A stretch of DNA of 24,274 nucleotides from Flammeovirgaceae bacterium (GTDB lineage Bacteria; Bacteroidota; Bacteroidia; Cytophagales; MED-G16), in assembly GCA_002702205.1 (NCBI GenBank), contig NZYP01000046.1, forward strand, positions 1 through 24,274, written 5' to 3'. The position numbers and the translations under genes were made by a program. Below are positions 7,587 to 16,753 of this stretch, piece after piece (position 1 is the stretch's first letter; each line of letters begins with the position of its first letter). A model generated the notes under the pieces. That model was not told the origin of the DNA, ran no database searches, and worked only from the letters and a program-made list of their open reading frames with translations.

Positions 7587-9048
7587 AGTTCAAAGAATCT
7601 AAATCCTTAAAAGAATAATTCATCACCCCAGACTCGCATTCATTATAATTAAAATGCCACCATTCGAATTGGTAAACTGAAAAATTATTTTTAGTCATTA
7701 TTTTAATGAGTTCATCTCTTATCTCTCTTTGATATTTAGTCCCCCCTGTGTAAGATGGGTATGCCTTATCTGTGAACTCGTCGTATCCAGATATCATTTC
7801 AACTGGTGTTCCGTCAGATAAATTATAAAGACCAATATCAATTGCACAGCCTCTATTGTGGACGGAACCTTTAGAAGGGTCTGCTACAAAATGTTTTAAA
7901 TTATCTGGAGTACCCTCCCAAAACATTTTAGTTACAAACCAAGGTCTGTAAGCATCATATATAATTAACCCGTATCCCATCTCATTCAATTGTCTACTTG
8001 CATTTAAGATATTAGGGGCAGCGTCTTTATTTATGAATGCTCTAGCATCTTCATAAAAAACTGATTTCATAAAATTATTTTCTGATGAATATCTTATATC
8101 TAGTATCAATTTATCATCTAACTTTTCTAGGTCTACCATGTCTAAACCTGATTTTAAATCAAACTCAAAAGGAGGTTTAGAGTCTAATGCTATCTCTTTA
8201 ATTTTTTCAATAGGAAGAATTGGCTCAATTGAAAAACTTTCTTTTTCATTTTTTGTACAAGATGAAAAAACAGCAATTAGACCTACAGCCATACAGTAGA
8301 ATGAGAAATATATTAATTTACTCTCCCTTACTATTTTCAGCATAAGTTTGCATGCAAAAATGCCACTAAGTAAAGAGGAGGCAAATCCTACAATATAGGC
8401 AGTGGTTAAATTTTTGTTTATAAATATTTCTGGACCCTGAAACCCATCTACTATCTTAAGTATCAGTATTCCAAAGATTGGAACCAGCACCATCAAAAAT
8501 GAGAATCTTGTAGATTCCTTTTTATCAATATTTAGTAATAATGCAGTAGCTATGGTTGCTCCAGATCTAGATATTCCTGGCATTATCGCAAATGCTTGAG
8601 CTAATCCAATAATTAAAGCTTTTTTATAAGTTATTTTACCTTTAGAATCACTCTTAGAGTAGTTGGAAAGAAACAGAAGTATTGAAGTTAATATTAACAT
8701 TGACCCAACTAATAATATATTCCCCGTAAAAAGTTTTTCTACTTCATCTTCAAAGAGAATACCTATTATCCCAACTGGAATACTTGATAAAATGATTTTT
8801 GAAGCAAAGGAAACTTGTTTGGGTTCTAGTCTAATTAGTCCCCTAATTAGTTTAAATATATCCACTCTAAATACATAGAGTATACTAAATGCAGTTGCTA
8901 TATGAACTAGCATATTAAAAAATAAATTTTGTGAGGTATCAGTTTTAAGTAGAAAAGAAGTTATCTCAAGGTGGCCACTGCTACTGACAGGTAAAAATTC
9001 GGTAAGGCCTTGAATAATTCCTAGTAAAAGGGCTTCATACCATTCCAT
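7576..9048 (-). CDS. uppP: Fusion of undecaprenyl-diphosphatase (UppP/BacA) and VanX-type D-Ala-D-Ala dipeptidase
   Basis: One uninterrupted 490-residue frame holds two enzymes. Residues 1 to about 262 are a full-length UppP, an integral membrane phosphatase that recycles undecaprenyl diphosphate: QGLTEFLPVSSSGH (13-26; Glu17, His26), PGISRSGATI (157-166; Arg161), and a last membrane helix at about 245-262. Residues about 265-490 are a peptidase M15D/VanX domain: YDAYRPW (364-370; Arg368), SVHNRGCAIDI (395-405; zinc ligands His397, Asp404) and EWWHF (462-466; Glu462, His465). All key residues of both halves are present. The junction reads VFSSC (Cys264), a good lipobox, and Met236 (ATG at 8343-8341) precedes a charged then hydrophobic stretch, so an internal start could also yield a free lipoprotein dipeptidase. 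It follows the DUF3098 gene by 3 nt. The fused reading is what the sequence shows; whether one or two products are made is inference. Confidence 0.92.
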   Translation of the reverse strand: MEWYEALLLGIIQGLTEFLPVSSSGHLEITSFLLKTDTSQNLFFNMLVHIATAFSILYVFRVDIFKLIRGLIRLEPKQVSFASKIILSSIPVGIIGILFEDEVEKLFTGNILLVGSMLILTSILLFLSNYSKSDSKGKITYKKALIIGLAQAFAIMPGISRSGATIATALLLNIDKKESTRFSFLMVLVPIFGILILKIVDGFQGPEIFINKNLTTAYIVGFASSLLSGIFACKLMLKIVRESKLIYFSFYCMAVGLIAVFSSCTKNEKESFSIEPILPIEKIKEIALDSKPPFEFDLKSGLDMVDLEKLDDKLILDIRYSSENNFMKSVFYEDARAFINKDAAPNILNASRQLNEMGYGLIIYDAYRPWFVTKMFWEGTPDNLKHFVADPSKGSVHNRGCAIDIGLYNLSDGTPVEMISGYDEFTDKAYPSYTGGTKYQREIRDELIKIMTKNNFSVYQFEWWHFNYNECESGVMNYSFKDLDSLNSIS

Positions 9049-9051
9049 TTA

Positions 9052-9255
9052 CTATTTTCCCTTATGAAAAATTGCAAAAAACTGGAAGACAAAACCGAAT
9101 AAAACTACAAGAGGCCCAAGGGTCAAACCAAGGAAACCATAGCCGTATTCCTCCCCATCAACTGACATAATTATAAAACCAGAAACAATAATTAATATGC
9201 CTATAAGCATTAACTTATAATTTTTAGAATTAAAAGGCATATTTGATTTTTCCAT
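9052..9255 (-). CDS. DUF3098 family small membrane protein
   Basis: From ATG at 9255 the product is 67 residues with two membrane segments (about LMLIGILIIVSGFIIM and LGPLVVLFGFVFQFFAIF) and the family start MPFNSKNYKLMLIG. DUF3098 proteins are small, of unknown function, and in Bacteroidetes are usually encoded between ftsX and uppP, exactly as here. A TTG at 9279 would extend the frame into ftsX by eight residues; I prefer the ATG because it lies 4 nt past the ftsX stop and keeps the family N-terminus. Confidence 0.85.
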   Translation of the reverse strand: MEKSNMPFNSKNYKLMLIGILIIVSGFIIMSVDGEEYGYGFLGLTLGPLVVLFGFVFQFFAIFHKGK

Positions 9256-9259
9256 TATT

Positions 9260-10156
9260 TTAGTCGTAAAGCTCGTCAAGTGAGGAGTTTAAGTATTTAC
9301 TCACAGCCGAATAAGTACTTAAGATTACCATAATAACTCCGGTAAAAATAAGAGATATAAATATAACTCCTAACTGTTCTAAACTAATTATTAGATCAAG
9401 GTTATTTATTTTGTTATCAGCAATTTCTATAATTATATATAATAGAAAAGATGAAATTATACCTGAAATTAGTCCATAAATCATTCCTCTAATTATAAAA
9501 GGTTTTAAAATATAGTTTGCTGTAGCTCCTACAAGTTGCATGCTTCTAATTAGAAATCGCTGAGAGAATAAAGCAATTCTTAGTGTATTGTTAATTAGTA
9601 TAATAGATATAAATAATAGTATAACAAATAAGCCTATAAAGACAATACTTATGTTAGTTATATTCTTATTTATGTTGTTAATAAGTTCTTTCGAGTATTG
9701 AACTTCATAGACACCAGGAATTTTTAGAATATCAGACTCTATAATACTTAGTCTTTCTATATCAAAAAAATCAGAGTTTATCTTTAATATTATAAGGTCT
9801 CTAAGTGGATTATTTCCAAGGAAATCAACAAATTCTTCCCCAATTTCATTTTCAAATTTAGATGCAGCTTCATCACTAGAAATAAAAGATAATGTTTCTT
9901 CATTATTTGCGAGTGAATATTCCTTTGTGTAGAGAGTCCTTTTTATCTGCTCAACTTGACTAGTTGAAATTTTTTTATTTAAGTAGATATTAATTTCAGT
10001 GTTATTTTCAAGGAAACTTTTTACATTGAAAGAAGTTAGAAGAAAAAAAGAAAATAGCCCAAGTAATAGGAGAGAAAGAGAAACACTAAATATTACACTC
10101 AAAAATGGGAAATTTCCAAATGTTTTTTTTGCTATCTTCTTTCTCTCCTTATACAT
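9260..10156 (-). CDS. ftsX: Cell-division ABC transporter permease-like protein FtsX
   Basis: This 298-residue protein has the FtsX layout: a cytoplasmic N-terminus, TM1 (about 19-41), a periplasmic domain (about 42-165), then three more membrane helices (about 168-190, 220-245, 262-282). The segment [24 protein letters not shown] (189-212), linking TM2 to TM3, is the conserved FtsX signature. With the ATPase FtsE it activates peptidoglycan hydrolysis at the septum in other bacteria; ftsE is not in this window, as is common in Bacteroidetes where it lies elsewhere. It starts 5 nt after the pyrophosphatase stop and precedes the DUF3098 gene, so it is probably part of one operon with hppA and uppP-vanX. 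Confidence 0.93.
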   Translation of the reverse strand: MYKERKKIAKKTFGNFPFLSVIFSVSLSLLLLGLFSFFLLTSFNVKSFLENNTEINIYLNKKISTSQVEQIKRTLYTKEYSLANNEETLSFISSDEAASKFENEIGEEFVDFLGNNPLRDLIILKINSDFFDIERLSIIESDILKIPGVYEVQYSKELINNINKNITNISIVFIGLFVILLFISIILINNTLRIALFSQRFLIRSMQLVGATANYILKPFIIRGMIYGLISGIISSFLLYIIIEIADNKINNLDLIISLEQLGVIFISLIFTGVIMVILSTYSAVSKYLNSSLDELYD

Positions 10157-10161
10157 TTTGA

Positions 10162-12285
10162 TCAGACAAGTAATGGGGCAATTACAAGAGCAACCACTGA
10201 TATAAGTTTCAGTAGTATGTTAAGAGATGGACCTGATGTATCTTTAAAAGGATCACCAACAGTGTCACCAACTACTGCCGCTTTGTGAGCTTCTGTACCT
10301 TTATTTCCAGCTTCCTCTATCATCTTCTTTGCGTTATCCCAAGCACCACCAGCATTAGACTGGAATATTGCCATTAGGATACCGGATGAAGTTACACCCG
10401 CAAGGAGTCCCCCCAACATCTCTGCACCTCCTCCAAAACCAATAACTACTGGTACTAAAATTGCCATTAATCCTGGTAGTACCATTTCTCTGAGTGCTGC
10501 CTCAGTAGAAATCTCTACACATTTACTGTATTCTGCTACACCGTCAGCCTCATTAAAAATTTTCATATCAGCTTTTGATGCCTTTGATAAGTCAGCATCA
10601 TACTTTTTCATAATTTCTAAAGCTGCCTTCAGCTTTGGCAATTCCTTAAATTGTCTCCTAACCTCTTCAATCATACTCATAGCGGCTTTACCTACTGCGT
10701 TCATGGAAAGGGCTGAGAAAACAAATGGTAACATAGCTCCAATAAGAAGACCAGACATTACTATTGGGTTAGAGATATCAATCGAAGATATTTCTGCTGT
10801 CTGCATAAAGGCAGCAAATAGAGCCAATGCAGTAAGTGCTGCAGATGCAATTGCAAAACCTTTTCCTATAGCTGCAGTAGTATTACCAACAGCATCAAGC
10901 TTATCTGTCCTCTCTCTTACTTTTGGAGGTAGTTCGGCCATCTCTGCTATACCACCAGCGTTATCTGAAATAGGTCCGTAAGCATCAACTGCAAGTTGAA
11001 TACCTGTATTTGCTAACATACCTACAGCGGCTATGGCAATTCCATAAAGTCCAGCAAATTCATGAGAAATTAGTATTGCAGTACATATTAAAAGTATAGG
11101 AATAGCTGTTGACATCATACCGACTCCAAGGCCAGCAATTATTGTTGTAGCGGCACCTGTGTCAGATTGTTTTACAATAGAATTGACTGGACTTGTTCCA
11201 GTAGCTGTGTAGTATTCAGTAATTTTACCAACACCAAGACCAGCAACCAAGCCAGAAATTGTCGCAAAAAAGACACCAAGTGAAGAATATTCTTTCCCTC
11301 CAAATGACCAAGATCCTGGTAAGAATTCTTGGATGAGGAAGTAGGAAGCTACAATCATGAGACCTGCAGATACAAATTCACCAGTGTTTAATGCAGCGTG
11401 AGGGCTTCCACCTTCTTTTACTCTAACAAAAAGAGTTCCTATGATAGACATAATAATTCCAGTTGAAGCAATAAATAATGGCAGTAAAATTGCATTCGTT
11501 TCAATGCCAGAAAACTCTTGAACCCCAATGAATGCTGCACCAAGAACCATAGCGCCTATTATTGAACCAACAAAAGATTCAAATAGGTCTGCACCCATAC
11601 CAGCAACATCACCAACATTATCACCAACATTATCTGCAATAGTTGCAGGGTTAAGAGGGTGGTCTTCAGGTATGCCAGCTTCCACTTTACCTACAAGATC
11701 AGCTCCTACGTCTGCAGCTTTGGTATAAATTCCTCCACCAACTCTTGCAAATAAAGCAATTGAAGAGGCACCAAGTGAGAAACCTGATATTACCTTAATT
11801 ACAGTATCAATTTCTTGGAACATGCTTTTATATACTATAAAAAGCGACCCTAGTCCTAGAACCCCTAAACCTACTACTCCAAGGCCCATAACTGCCCCTC
11901 CTGAAAAGGCTATCTCTAGTGCTTTACCTAAAGAATCTTGTGCAGCGTTTGTGGTTCGGACATTTGCCTTAGTTGCCACCTTCATTCCAATATATCCTGC
12001 AAGACCAGAGCACAGAGCACCAACAACAAATGAGACTGATACAAGCCAACTTGTACCTTCATTCTCTCCTTTGAAAGCAAGAAGCACTGCAGTTATTAAT
12101 ACAAAGACTGATAATATTTTATATTCGGCTTTTAGAAATGCCATAGCTCCATCAGCAATATTTTTTGCTATACGTGCCATTTTTTCAGATCCAATTTCTT
12201 TGGATGCTACCCAATTGTTTTTAAAGTACACAAACAATAGAGCAATTATACCTGTTGCAGGTACGAAATATAGTATGTTATCCAT
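10162..12285 (-). CDS. hppA: Membrane-bound ion-pumping pyrophosphatase, K+-dependent type
   Basis: This 707-residue, multi-helix protein hydrolyses cytoplasmic pyrophosphate and pumps Na+ and/or H+ outward. The substrate motifs are intact: [13 protein letters not shown] (192-204), [20 protein letters not shown] (218-237) and [16 protein letters not shown] (434-449), plus a C-terminal [15 protein letters not shown]. The GNTTAA motif at 467-472 has Ala471 where K+-independent enzymes have Lys, so K+ dependence is expected. Glu236 in DLFESF corresponds, by my alignment, to the helix-6 glutamate typical of Na+-pumping members (Glu246 in the Thermotoga enzyme) rather than to the plant H+-PPase position; ion specificity remains inference. 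It opens a minus-strand operon leading to ftsX, and has a Bacteroidetes -7-like element just upstream. Confidence 0.95.
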   Translation of the reverse strand: MDNILYFVPATGIIALLFVYFKNNWVASKEIGSEKMARIAKNIADGAMAFLKAEYKILSVFVLITAVLLAFKGENEGTSWLVSVSFVVGALCSGLAGYIGMKVATKANVRTTNAAQDSLGKALEIAFSGGAVMGLGVVGLGVLGLGSLFIVYKSMFQEIDTVIKVISGFSLGASSIALFARVGGGIYTKAADVGADLVGKVEAGIPEDHPLNPATIADNVGDNVGDVAGMGADLFESFVGSIIGAMVLGAAFIGVQEFSGIETNAILLPLFIASTGIIMSIIGTLFVRVKEGGSPHAALNTGEFVSAGLMIVASYFLIQEFLPGSWSFGGKEYSSLGVFFATISGLVAGLGVGKITEYYTATGTSPVNSIVKQSDTGAATTIIAGLGVGMMSTAIPILLICTAILISHEFAGLYGIAIAAVGMLANTGIQLAVDAYGPISDNAGGIAEMAELPPKVRERTDKLDAVGNTTAAIGKGFAIASAALTALALFAAFMQTAEISSIDISNPIVMSGLLIGAMLPFVFSALSMNAVGKAAMSMIEEVRRQFKELPKLKAALEIMKKYDADLSKASKADMKIFNEADGVAEYSKCVEISTEAALREMVLPGLMAILVPVVIGFGGGAEMLGGLLAGVTSSGILMAIFQSNAGGAWDNAKKMIEEAGNKGTEAHKAAVVGDTVGDPFKDTSGPSLNILLKLISVVALVIAPLLV

Positions 12286-12306
12286 AATTATTAATTTAAT
12301 TTAGCG

Positions 12307-12314
12307 CAAATATA
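12307..12314 (-). promoter_or_regulatory. Candidate promoter -7 element for the hppA operon
   Basis: TATATTTG on the minus strand (12314 to 12307) is an exact match to TAnnTTTG and lies about 22 nt before the hppA ATG, in the 39-bp gap after the bacilliredoxin gene. I do not see a TTG at the ideal -33 distance; the nearest is about 27 nt upstream. It would let the pyrophosphatase operon be expressed independently of the suf transcript. Confidence 0.4.
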
Positions 12315-12324
12315 GAATAAAATT

Positions 12325-12744
12325 TTAGCTACAGTACTCTTCAAATACGTTTTTGAGATGATCAGCGATCATACTTGCATCTCGACCTTCTATATGGTGT
12401 CTTTCTACAAAGTGAATAAGATTACCATTGTTGAAAATAGCTACTGCTGGTGAACTTGGTGGATAAGGTAGGCATAGCTCTCTAACTTTATCAACTGCTT
12501 CAAAATCTACACCTGCAAATACTGTAAGGAGTTTATCTGGACTTTTTTCAGATATTTTTATAGCATGTTTGACTCCTGGTCTAGCAGCTCCTGCTGCACA
12601 TCCACACACTGAATTTATCAGAACCAAACATATTCCTGAATTTTCATTCAATTCTTTAGTTACAGTTTCTGCATCTTTCATTTCTATAAATCCAACTGAG
12701 GTTAATTCCTCAGCCATTGGTCTTGTTAATTCCTCTGGGTACAT
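12325..12744 (-). CDS. BrxA/BrxB family bacilliredoxin (thioredoxin-like, CGC motif)
   Basis: This 139-residue protein belongs to the YphP/YqiW (DUF1094) family. It starts [15 protein letters not shown], and has the [14 protein letters not shown] active-site region (44-57, CGC at 47-49) and the [12 protein letters not shown] segment (about 93-104). In Firmicutes these proteins reduce mixed disulfides of bacillithiol with proteins; whether this organism makes bacillithiol cannot be told here. It follows sufT by 23 nt on the same strand, suggesting it supports Fe-S assembly or thiol redox balance. BrxA and BrxB cannot be told apart from the sequence alone. Confidence 0.9.
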   Translation of the reverse strand: MYPEELTRPMAEELTSVGFIEMKDAETVTKELNENSGICLVLINSVCGCAAGAARPGVKHAIKISEKSPDKLLTVFAGVDFEAVDKVRELCLPYPPSSPAVAIFNNGNLIHFVERHHIEGRDASMIADHLKNVFEEYCS

Positions 12745-12767
12745 TTTCTAATTTTTAATATTAAACA

Positions 12768-13088
12768 TTACATAAATCCTAACTCAAGTTTAGCCTCTTC
12801 AGACATTAGGTCGGAAGTGTATGGTGGATCAAAGGTGATCTCTACATCTACCTCATTAATTTCTTTAATCATTTCTATCCTGTTTTTTACGTCGCTTGGT
12901 ATAGATTCTGCTGCAGGACATGAAGGGGATGTTAATGTCATCAAGACATGTACGTCCTTATTTTTTTTAATATTAATCTCATAAATCAGACCAAGTTCGT
13001 AGACATCAACAGGAATCTCAGGGTCATAAACAGTCTTTATTGCCCTAAGAATTTTTTCATTTAATTCTTTGGTCTCTTTTTTATCCAT
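12768..13088 (-). CDS. sufT: SufT/MIP18-type (DUF59) iron-sulfur assembly protein
   Basis: This 106-residue DUF59 protein carries YDPEIPVDVYELGLIYEI (21-38) and LTSPSCPAAESIP (52-64, Cys57), the hallmark motifs of the SUF-associated branch. Such proteins help deliver or mature Fe-S clusters; the conserved Cys is needed in related members. Its start overlaps the 3' end of sufE by 8 bp, so it is cotranscribed and probably translationally coupled. It is the second-last gene of the suf operon. Confidence 0.92.
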   Translation of the reverse strand: MDKKETKELNEKILRAIKTVYDPEIPVDVYELGLIYEINIKKNKDVHVLMTLTSPSCPAAESIPSDVKNRIEMIKEINEVDVEITFDPPYTSDLMSEEAKLELGFM

Positions 13089-13503
13089 TTTTTAAAGAGT
13101 TTAATGCTATAATCTTAAATTTATTTTCCATTGCTTCTAATCCGTTTGATCTTTGTGTGCCAATGAACCTGCAGAGTCCAGTTTCATTAATAAAAAAAAG
13201 TTTTGATTCAAGAATTTCTTTTGGAGTTCTATTATTAAAAACACTAATCAACAAGCTTAGAAGTCCTTTGGTTATGGCTGTATTACTGTCTCCAAAAAAA
13301 ATAAGTTTATTGTCTTCAAAGGTATGTGATAGCCAAACTTTAGATTGGCAACCTTTTATAATATTATCATCTATTCTTAACTCATCACCTAAGGGCTCTA
13401 GTCCTTCTCCAAGCTCCATAAGATAGTTTAGTGACATCTCAATGTCATCATCAAGCATGTTGAAGTTATCAATTATCTCTTCTTGAATCTGGTCTATTAT
13501 CAC
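13081..13503 (-). CDS. sufE: Cysteine desulfuration protein SufE
   Basis: SufE accepts the persulfide sulfur from SufS and passes it to SufBCD. The 140-residue product has the NIIKGCQSKVWL motif (48-58) with the acceptor Cys52, and the late RSNGLEAM segment typical of the family. The start is GTG at 13503, overlapping the sufS stop as GTGA; no ATG lies near enough upstream of the conserved region (the next Met is residue 16). The 3' end overlaps sufT by 8 bp. The length is normal. Confidence 0.93.
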   Translation of the reverse strand: MIIDQIQEEIIDNFNMLDDDIEMSLNYLMELGEGLEPLGDELRIDDNIIKGCQSKVWLSHTFEDNKLIFFGDSNTAITKGLLSLLISVFNNRTPKEILESKLFFINETGLCRFIGTQRSNGLEAMENKFKIIALNSLKNG

Positions 13504-14717
13504 TTTGATATAATTTTTTTTAATTCATCTATAAAGTAATTAATCTCTTCATACGTATTATACATAGCCAAAGATACTCTGGCAGTTCCATCTAGATTCA
13601 TTTTATCCATGAGAGGCTGGGTGCAATGATGACCAGTCCTTATAGCTATTCCTTTTGCATCGAGGAATAGACCAAGATCGTAATAATGAAATCCCTCCAC
13701 ATAAAAAGAAAATATTCCTATTTTACTATCTGAAGTACCTACTAGCTTTATTCTGTCGATTTTTTTTAATTCTTTCCAAGCATGATCACGTATTTCTTTC
13801 TCGTATTTGTAAATATTTTGTCTACCCAGATCATTTAGGTATTCGATCGCTTTCTTGAATCCAATAACATCACCTATGTTTGGAGTTCCAGCTTCAAATT
13901 TATAAGGAAGGGTATTATATGTAGTGTCTTCAAAAGATACATCTTTTATCATTTCACCTCCTCCCATGTAAGGAGGCATCTTTTCTAATATTTTTTCTTT
14001 ACCGTATAGGATTCCAACACCTGTTGGCCCGTACATCTTATGAGCAGAAAATACAAAAAAATCACAATTAAGATCTTTAACATCTACGTTTTTATGAGAG
14101 GTTGCTTGTGCTGCATCTACCAAAACTTTAGCACCAGCATTATTTGAAATATTAACTAGCTCTTTAACTGGGTTGATAGTTCCTAGAGTATTTGATATGT
14201 AAACTATAGATACAAATTTTGTATTTTCATTTAATAGACTTTTAAAGTGTTCCATGTCTAGTTCACCTTTTCCTGTAACTTTTATCGTTTTAATAACAAG
14301 GTCATTTTCTTTCGCTACCATCTGCCAAGGGACAATATTTGAGTGGTGCTCCATCTCGGATATTATTATTTCATCGCCCTTCTTTAAAAAGTTTTTACAA
14401 TATGAAGCTGCTACAAGGTTGATACCTTCTGTTGCACCTCTTGTAAAGATGATCTCGTTAGTTGAGGATGCGTTGATAAAGCTTTTGGCTGTTTCCCTGG
14501 TGCTCTCAAACTCTTCTGTGGCCTTCTCAGCTAGTTGGTGAACTCCTCTATGTATGTTAGAATTAAAGCTTTTATAGTAGTTTGAGAGAGAGTCAATAAC
14601 TGATTGAGGTTTCTGTGTTGTTGCAGCATTATCAAAGTAAACTAGATCGTTCTTATTGATTTTTGTCTCTAGGATAGGAAAATCTTTTCTGATTTCTGAA
14701 ATAGGAAAGTTACTCAT
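13500..14717 (-). CDS. sufS: Cysteine desulfurase SufS
   Basis: This 405-residue PLP enzyme takes sulfur from cysteine for Fe-S assembly. Seen in sequence: the N-terminal YFDNAATTQKP (27-37), EMEHHSNIVPWQ (121-132, catalytic His), FSAHKMYGPTGVGILYG (223-239, PLP-binding Lys227) and RTGHHCTQP (360-368, persulfide Cys365), which places it in the group II SufS class. The start ATG lies inside the end of sufD (8-bp overlap) and the stop overlaps the sufE start, so the genes are tightly coupled. Confidence 0.95.
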   Translation of the reverse strand: MSNFPISEIRKDFPILETKINKNDLVYFDNAATTQKPQSVIDSLSNYYKSFNSNIHRGVHQLAEKATEEFESTRETAKSFINASSTNEIIFTRGATEGINLVAASYCKNFLKKGDEIIISEMEHHSNIVPWQMVAKENDLVIKTIKVTGKGELDMEHFKSLLNENTKFVSIVYISNTLGTINPVKELVNISNNAGAKVLVDAAQATSHKNVDVKDLNCDFFVFSAHKMYGPTGVGILYGKEKILEKMPPYMGGGEMIKDVSFEDTTYNTLPYKFEAGTPNIGDVIGFKKAIEYLNDLGRQNIYKYEKEIRDHAWKELKKIDRIKLVGTSDSKIGIFSFYVEGFHYYDLGLFLDAKGIAIRTGHHCTQPLMDKMNLDGTARVSLAMYNTYEEINYFIDELKKIISK

Positions 14718-15981
14718 CGTTAAACTTTTCTAATTGATTTTTAATCAAGCTAGTAAAAGCTGATTTCATCTTATCATCTTCAATTTTATCAATTATTTCT
14801 GAGCTAAAAGCTGATAATAAAAGACTTATTGATTCTTTTCTTGAAATTCCTCTAGACATCAAGTAAAAAATTGCGTCTTCATCCATCTGGCCAACAGTAC
14901 AGCCATGAGAACATTTAACATCATCGGCCCATATTTCAAGCTGTGGTTTAGTATTTACTTTTGCTTTGTCAGATAATATTATATTATTATTGGCTTGGAA
15001 AGCATTTGTCTTCTGGGCTTTTTTTCTCACAAAGATTTTACCGTTAAAAACCCCATTTGATCTTCCTCCCATTATGCCCTTGTAGTGCTCATTACTTAAT
15101 GAATTCTCATCTACATGATCTACGCTTGTGTGGTTGTCAACTAAAGATTTCTCATTGATAGCGTAGAACCCATACATATTGGCATAACAATTTTTATCGT
15201 TTAGACATATATTTAAGTTATTTCTTACAATGGATCCTGAGAAACTAAGAGTGTAAAAGTTTGATGTGCTATCTCTTCTCTGGAAGGTATTGATGCTGTT
15301 ATAGTGATAATTTTCTTTGAAGTCTTGTGCCGAATAAAAATTAAATTTTGAATTTTCAGAGAGATAAATCTCCGTGACCGAGGAAGAGAAGCTCTCTCCC
15401 TGACACAAATCAATAAATTGTTCGAAGAATGATACTTCAGAACTTTTATCACAAAATATCATTTTTCTGAAATTACTAACTTCATAATTTTCAATAATAT
15501 TTATGATTGATATATGATCCTTAGATATAAAATTATTATCTAAAGAAATAGTTAGGCAGTCATTATGAGTTATTGAATTTATAGAACTAAAAAAATCAGA
15601 TTTAGAGTCATCATATTTTTGGTAAATTTTCTCGAATAAATTTATCTCTTTATCTGAAAGCTCAGAATAGTTTTTGATTGAAATGTTAGGGGGGATATTT
15701 GATAATTCTGGTTTATAAAATCCATCAACACATAAAATATAAAATTCAGAATCAATATTTTTTTTTATTTCTGAGTAAGATTTTTGGGAAACAATTTCTT
15801 TGTTTTCAGGTAACAGGTTAAATTTTTTTTCAATTTTTTTTAATAATGGTGTGTATTTATATTCTTCTTTTTGTAGCGAGTAACTTTTTTCGATAGATTT
15901 AATAACATCAGATTTTCTCTTTTGAGAGTTTGAATCGTTTTCATTATCAATAAATCTTTTTAAATCTTCAGTGATATTCAT
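14710..15981 (-). CDS. sufD: Fe-S cluster scaffold subunit SufD
   Basis: This 423-residue protein forms the SufBC2D scaffold with SufB and SufC. The N-terminal half is divergent and Lys/Ser/Asp-rich, whereas the C-terminal half holds the conserved SufB/SufD beta-helix: HTSVDHVDENSLSNEHYKGI, KAQKTNAFQANNNIILSDKA, NTKPQLEIWADDVKCSHGCTVG and MSRGISRKES. The CSHG motif and the position between sufC and sufS make it SufD rather than a second SufB. It lies 10 nt after sufC and overlaps sufS by 8 bp. Confidence 0.93.
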   Translation of the reverse strand: MNITEDLKRFIDNENDSNSQKRKSDVIKSIEKSYSLQKEEYKYTPLLKKIEKKFNLLPENKEIVSQKSYSEIKKNIDSEFYILCVDGFYKPELSNIPPNISIKNYSELSDKEINLFEKIYQKYDDSKSDFFSSINSITHNDCLTISLDNNFISKDHISIINIIENYEVSNFRKMIFCDKSSEVSFFEQFIDLCQGESFSSSVTEIYLSENSKFNFYSAQDFKENYHYNSINTFQRRDSTSNFYTLSFSGSIVRNNLNICLNDKNCYANMYGFYAINEKSLVDNHTSVDHVDENSLSNEHYKGIMGGRSNGVFNGKIFVRKKAQKTNAFQANNNIILSDKAKVNTKPQLEIWADDVKCSHGCTVGQMDEDAIFYLMSRGISRKESISLLLSAFSSEIIDKIEDDKMKSAFTSLIKNQLEKFNDE

Positions 15982-15991
15982 TTAATGAATT

Positions 15992-16738
15992 TTAGTTTTC
16001 TGATTTAATCCAATCATAACCTCTCTCCTCTAACTCAAGAGCAAGGTTTTTATCTCCAGACTTAACAATTTTACCATCCATTAATACATGTACAAAGTCT
16101 GGTACTATATAGTCAAGAAGTCTCTGATAGTGGGTGACTACCACTGTAGCATTTTCATTTGATTTGAGTGCGTTAACGCCGTTAGAAACTATCTTAAGTG
16201 CATCGATATCAAGCCCTGAGTCTGTTTCGTCTAAAATTGAAAGTTTAGGATTTAGCATAGCCATCTGAAAAATCTCATTACGTTTTTTCTCTCCACCAGA
16301 GAAGCCATCATTTATAGATCTGCTGAGTAAGTCTTGCCTGATATTTACAAGTTTCATCTTTTCTTTCATAAGCTTTAGGAAAGCAACTGCATCAAGTGGT
16401 TTTTCTCCTTTTGACTCACGTATTTGATTAACAGCGGTCTTCATGAAATTAGTTGTAGAAACTCCAGGAATTTCAACTGGGTATTGAAATGCCAAAAATA
16501 TTCCTTCTCTAGCTCTTTCCTCAGGTCCCAGTTCTCCTAAATCTTTATCTTGAAAATTTATTTCACCTTCAGTGACATCGTAATCTTCTCTGCCGGCTAT
16601 GACTGATGCTAGAGTGCTTTTCCCTGATCCATTTGGTCCCATTATAGCATGTACTTCTCCGTTTTTGACCTCTAAGTTTAAGCCCTTTAAAATTTTGGTG
16701 TCTTCAACAGATGCGTGTAAATTTTTTATTTTTAACAT
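15992..16738 (-). CDS. sufC: SufBCD ATPase subunit SufC
   Basis: This 248-residue ABC-type ATPase lacks membrane segments and acts with SufB and SufD. Walker A is GPNGSGKST (34-42), the Q-loop AFQYP (83-87), the signature FSGGEKKR (146-153), and Walker [13 protein letters not shown] (167-178) followed by the late [13 protein letters not shown] switch region. The [10 protein letters not shown] form is typical of SufC. It sits between sufB (15 nt upstream) and sufD (10 nt downstream). Confidence 0.97.
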   Translation of the reverse strand: MLKIKNLHASVEDTKILKGLNLEVKNGEVHAIMGPNGSGKSTLASVIAGREDYDVTEGEINFQDKDLGELGPEERAREGIFLAFQYPVEIPGVSTTNFMKTAVNQIRESKGEKPLDAVAFLKLMKEKMKLVNIRQDLLSRSINDGFSGGEKKRNEIFQMAMLNPKLSILDETDSGLDIDALKIVSNGVNALKSNENATVVVTHYQRLLDYIVPDFVHVLMDGKIVKSGDKNLALELEERGYDWIKSEN

Positions 16739-16753
16739 GTTATATATTTAAAT

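Noticed and set aside
7576..9048. Sequencing or assembly frameshift creating a false uppP-vanX fusion
   Set aside because: Both domains are in one frame with intact catalytic motifs and a natural helix-to-lipobox junction, so no frame error is needed; the possibility of a lost stop codon is kept as a check in the findings.
11822..12304. Long plus-strand frame of 160 codons opposite hppA
   Set aside because: It is antisense to a highly conserved pyrophosphatase, is Pro/Thr/Ala-rich as expected from a shadow frame, and shows no domain.
14254..14541. Plus-strand frame opposite sufS
   Set aside because: It lies entirely antisense to the conserved sufS coding sequence and has no recognisable features.
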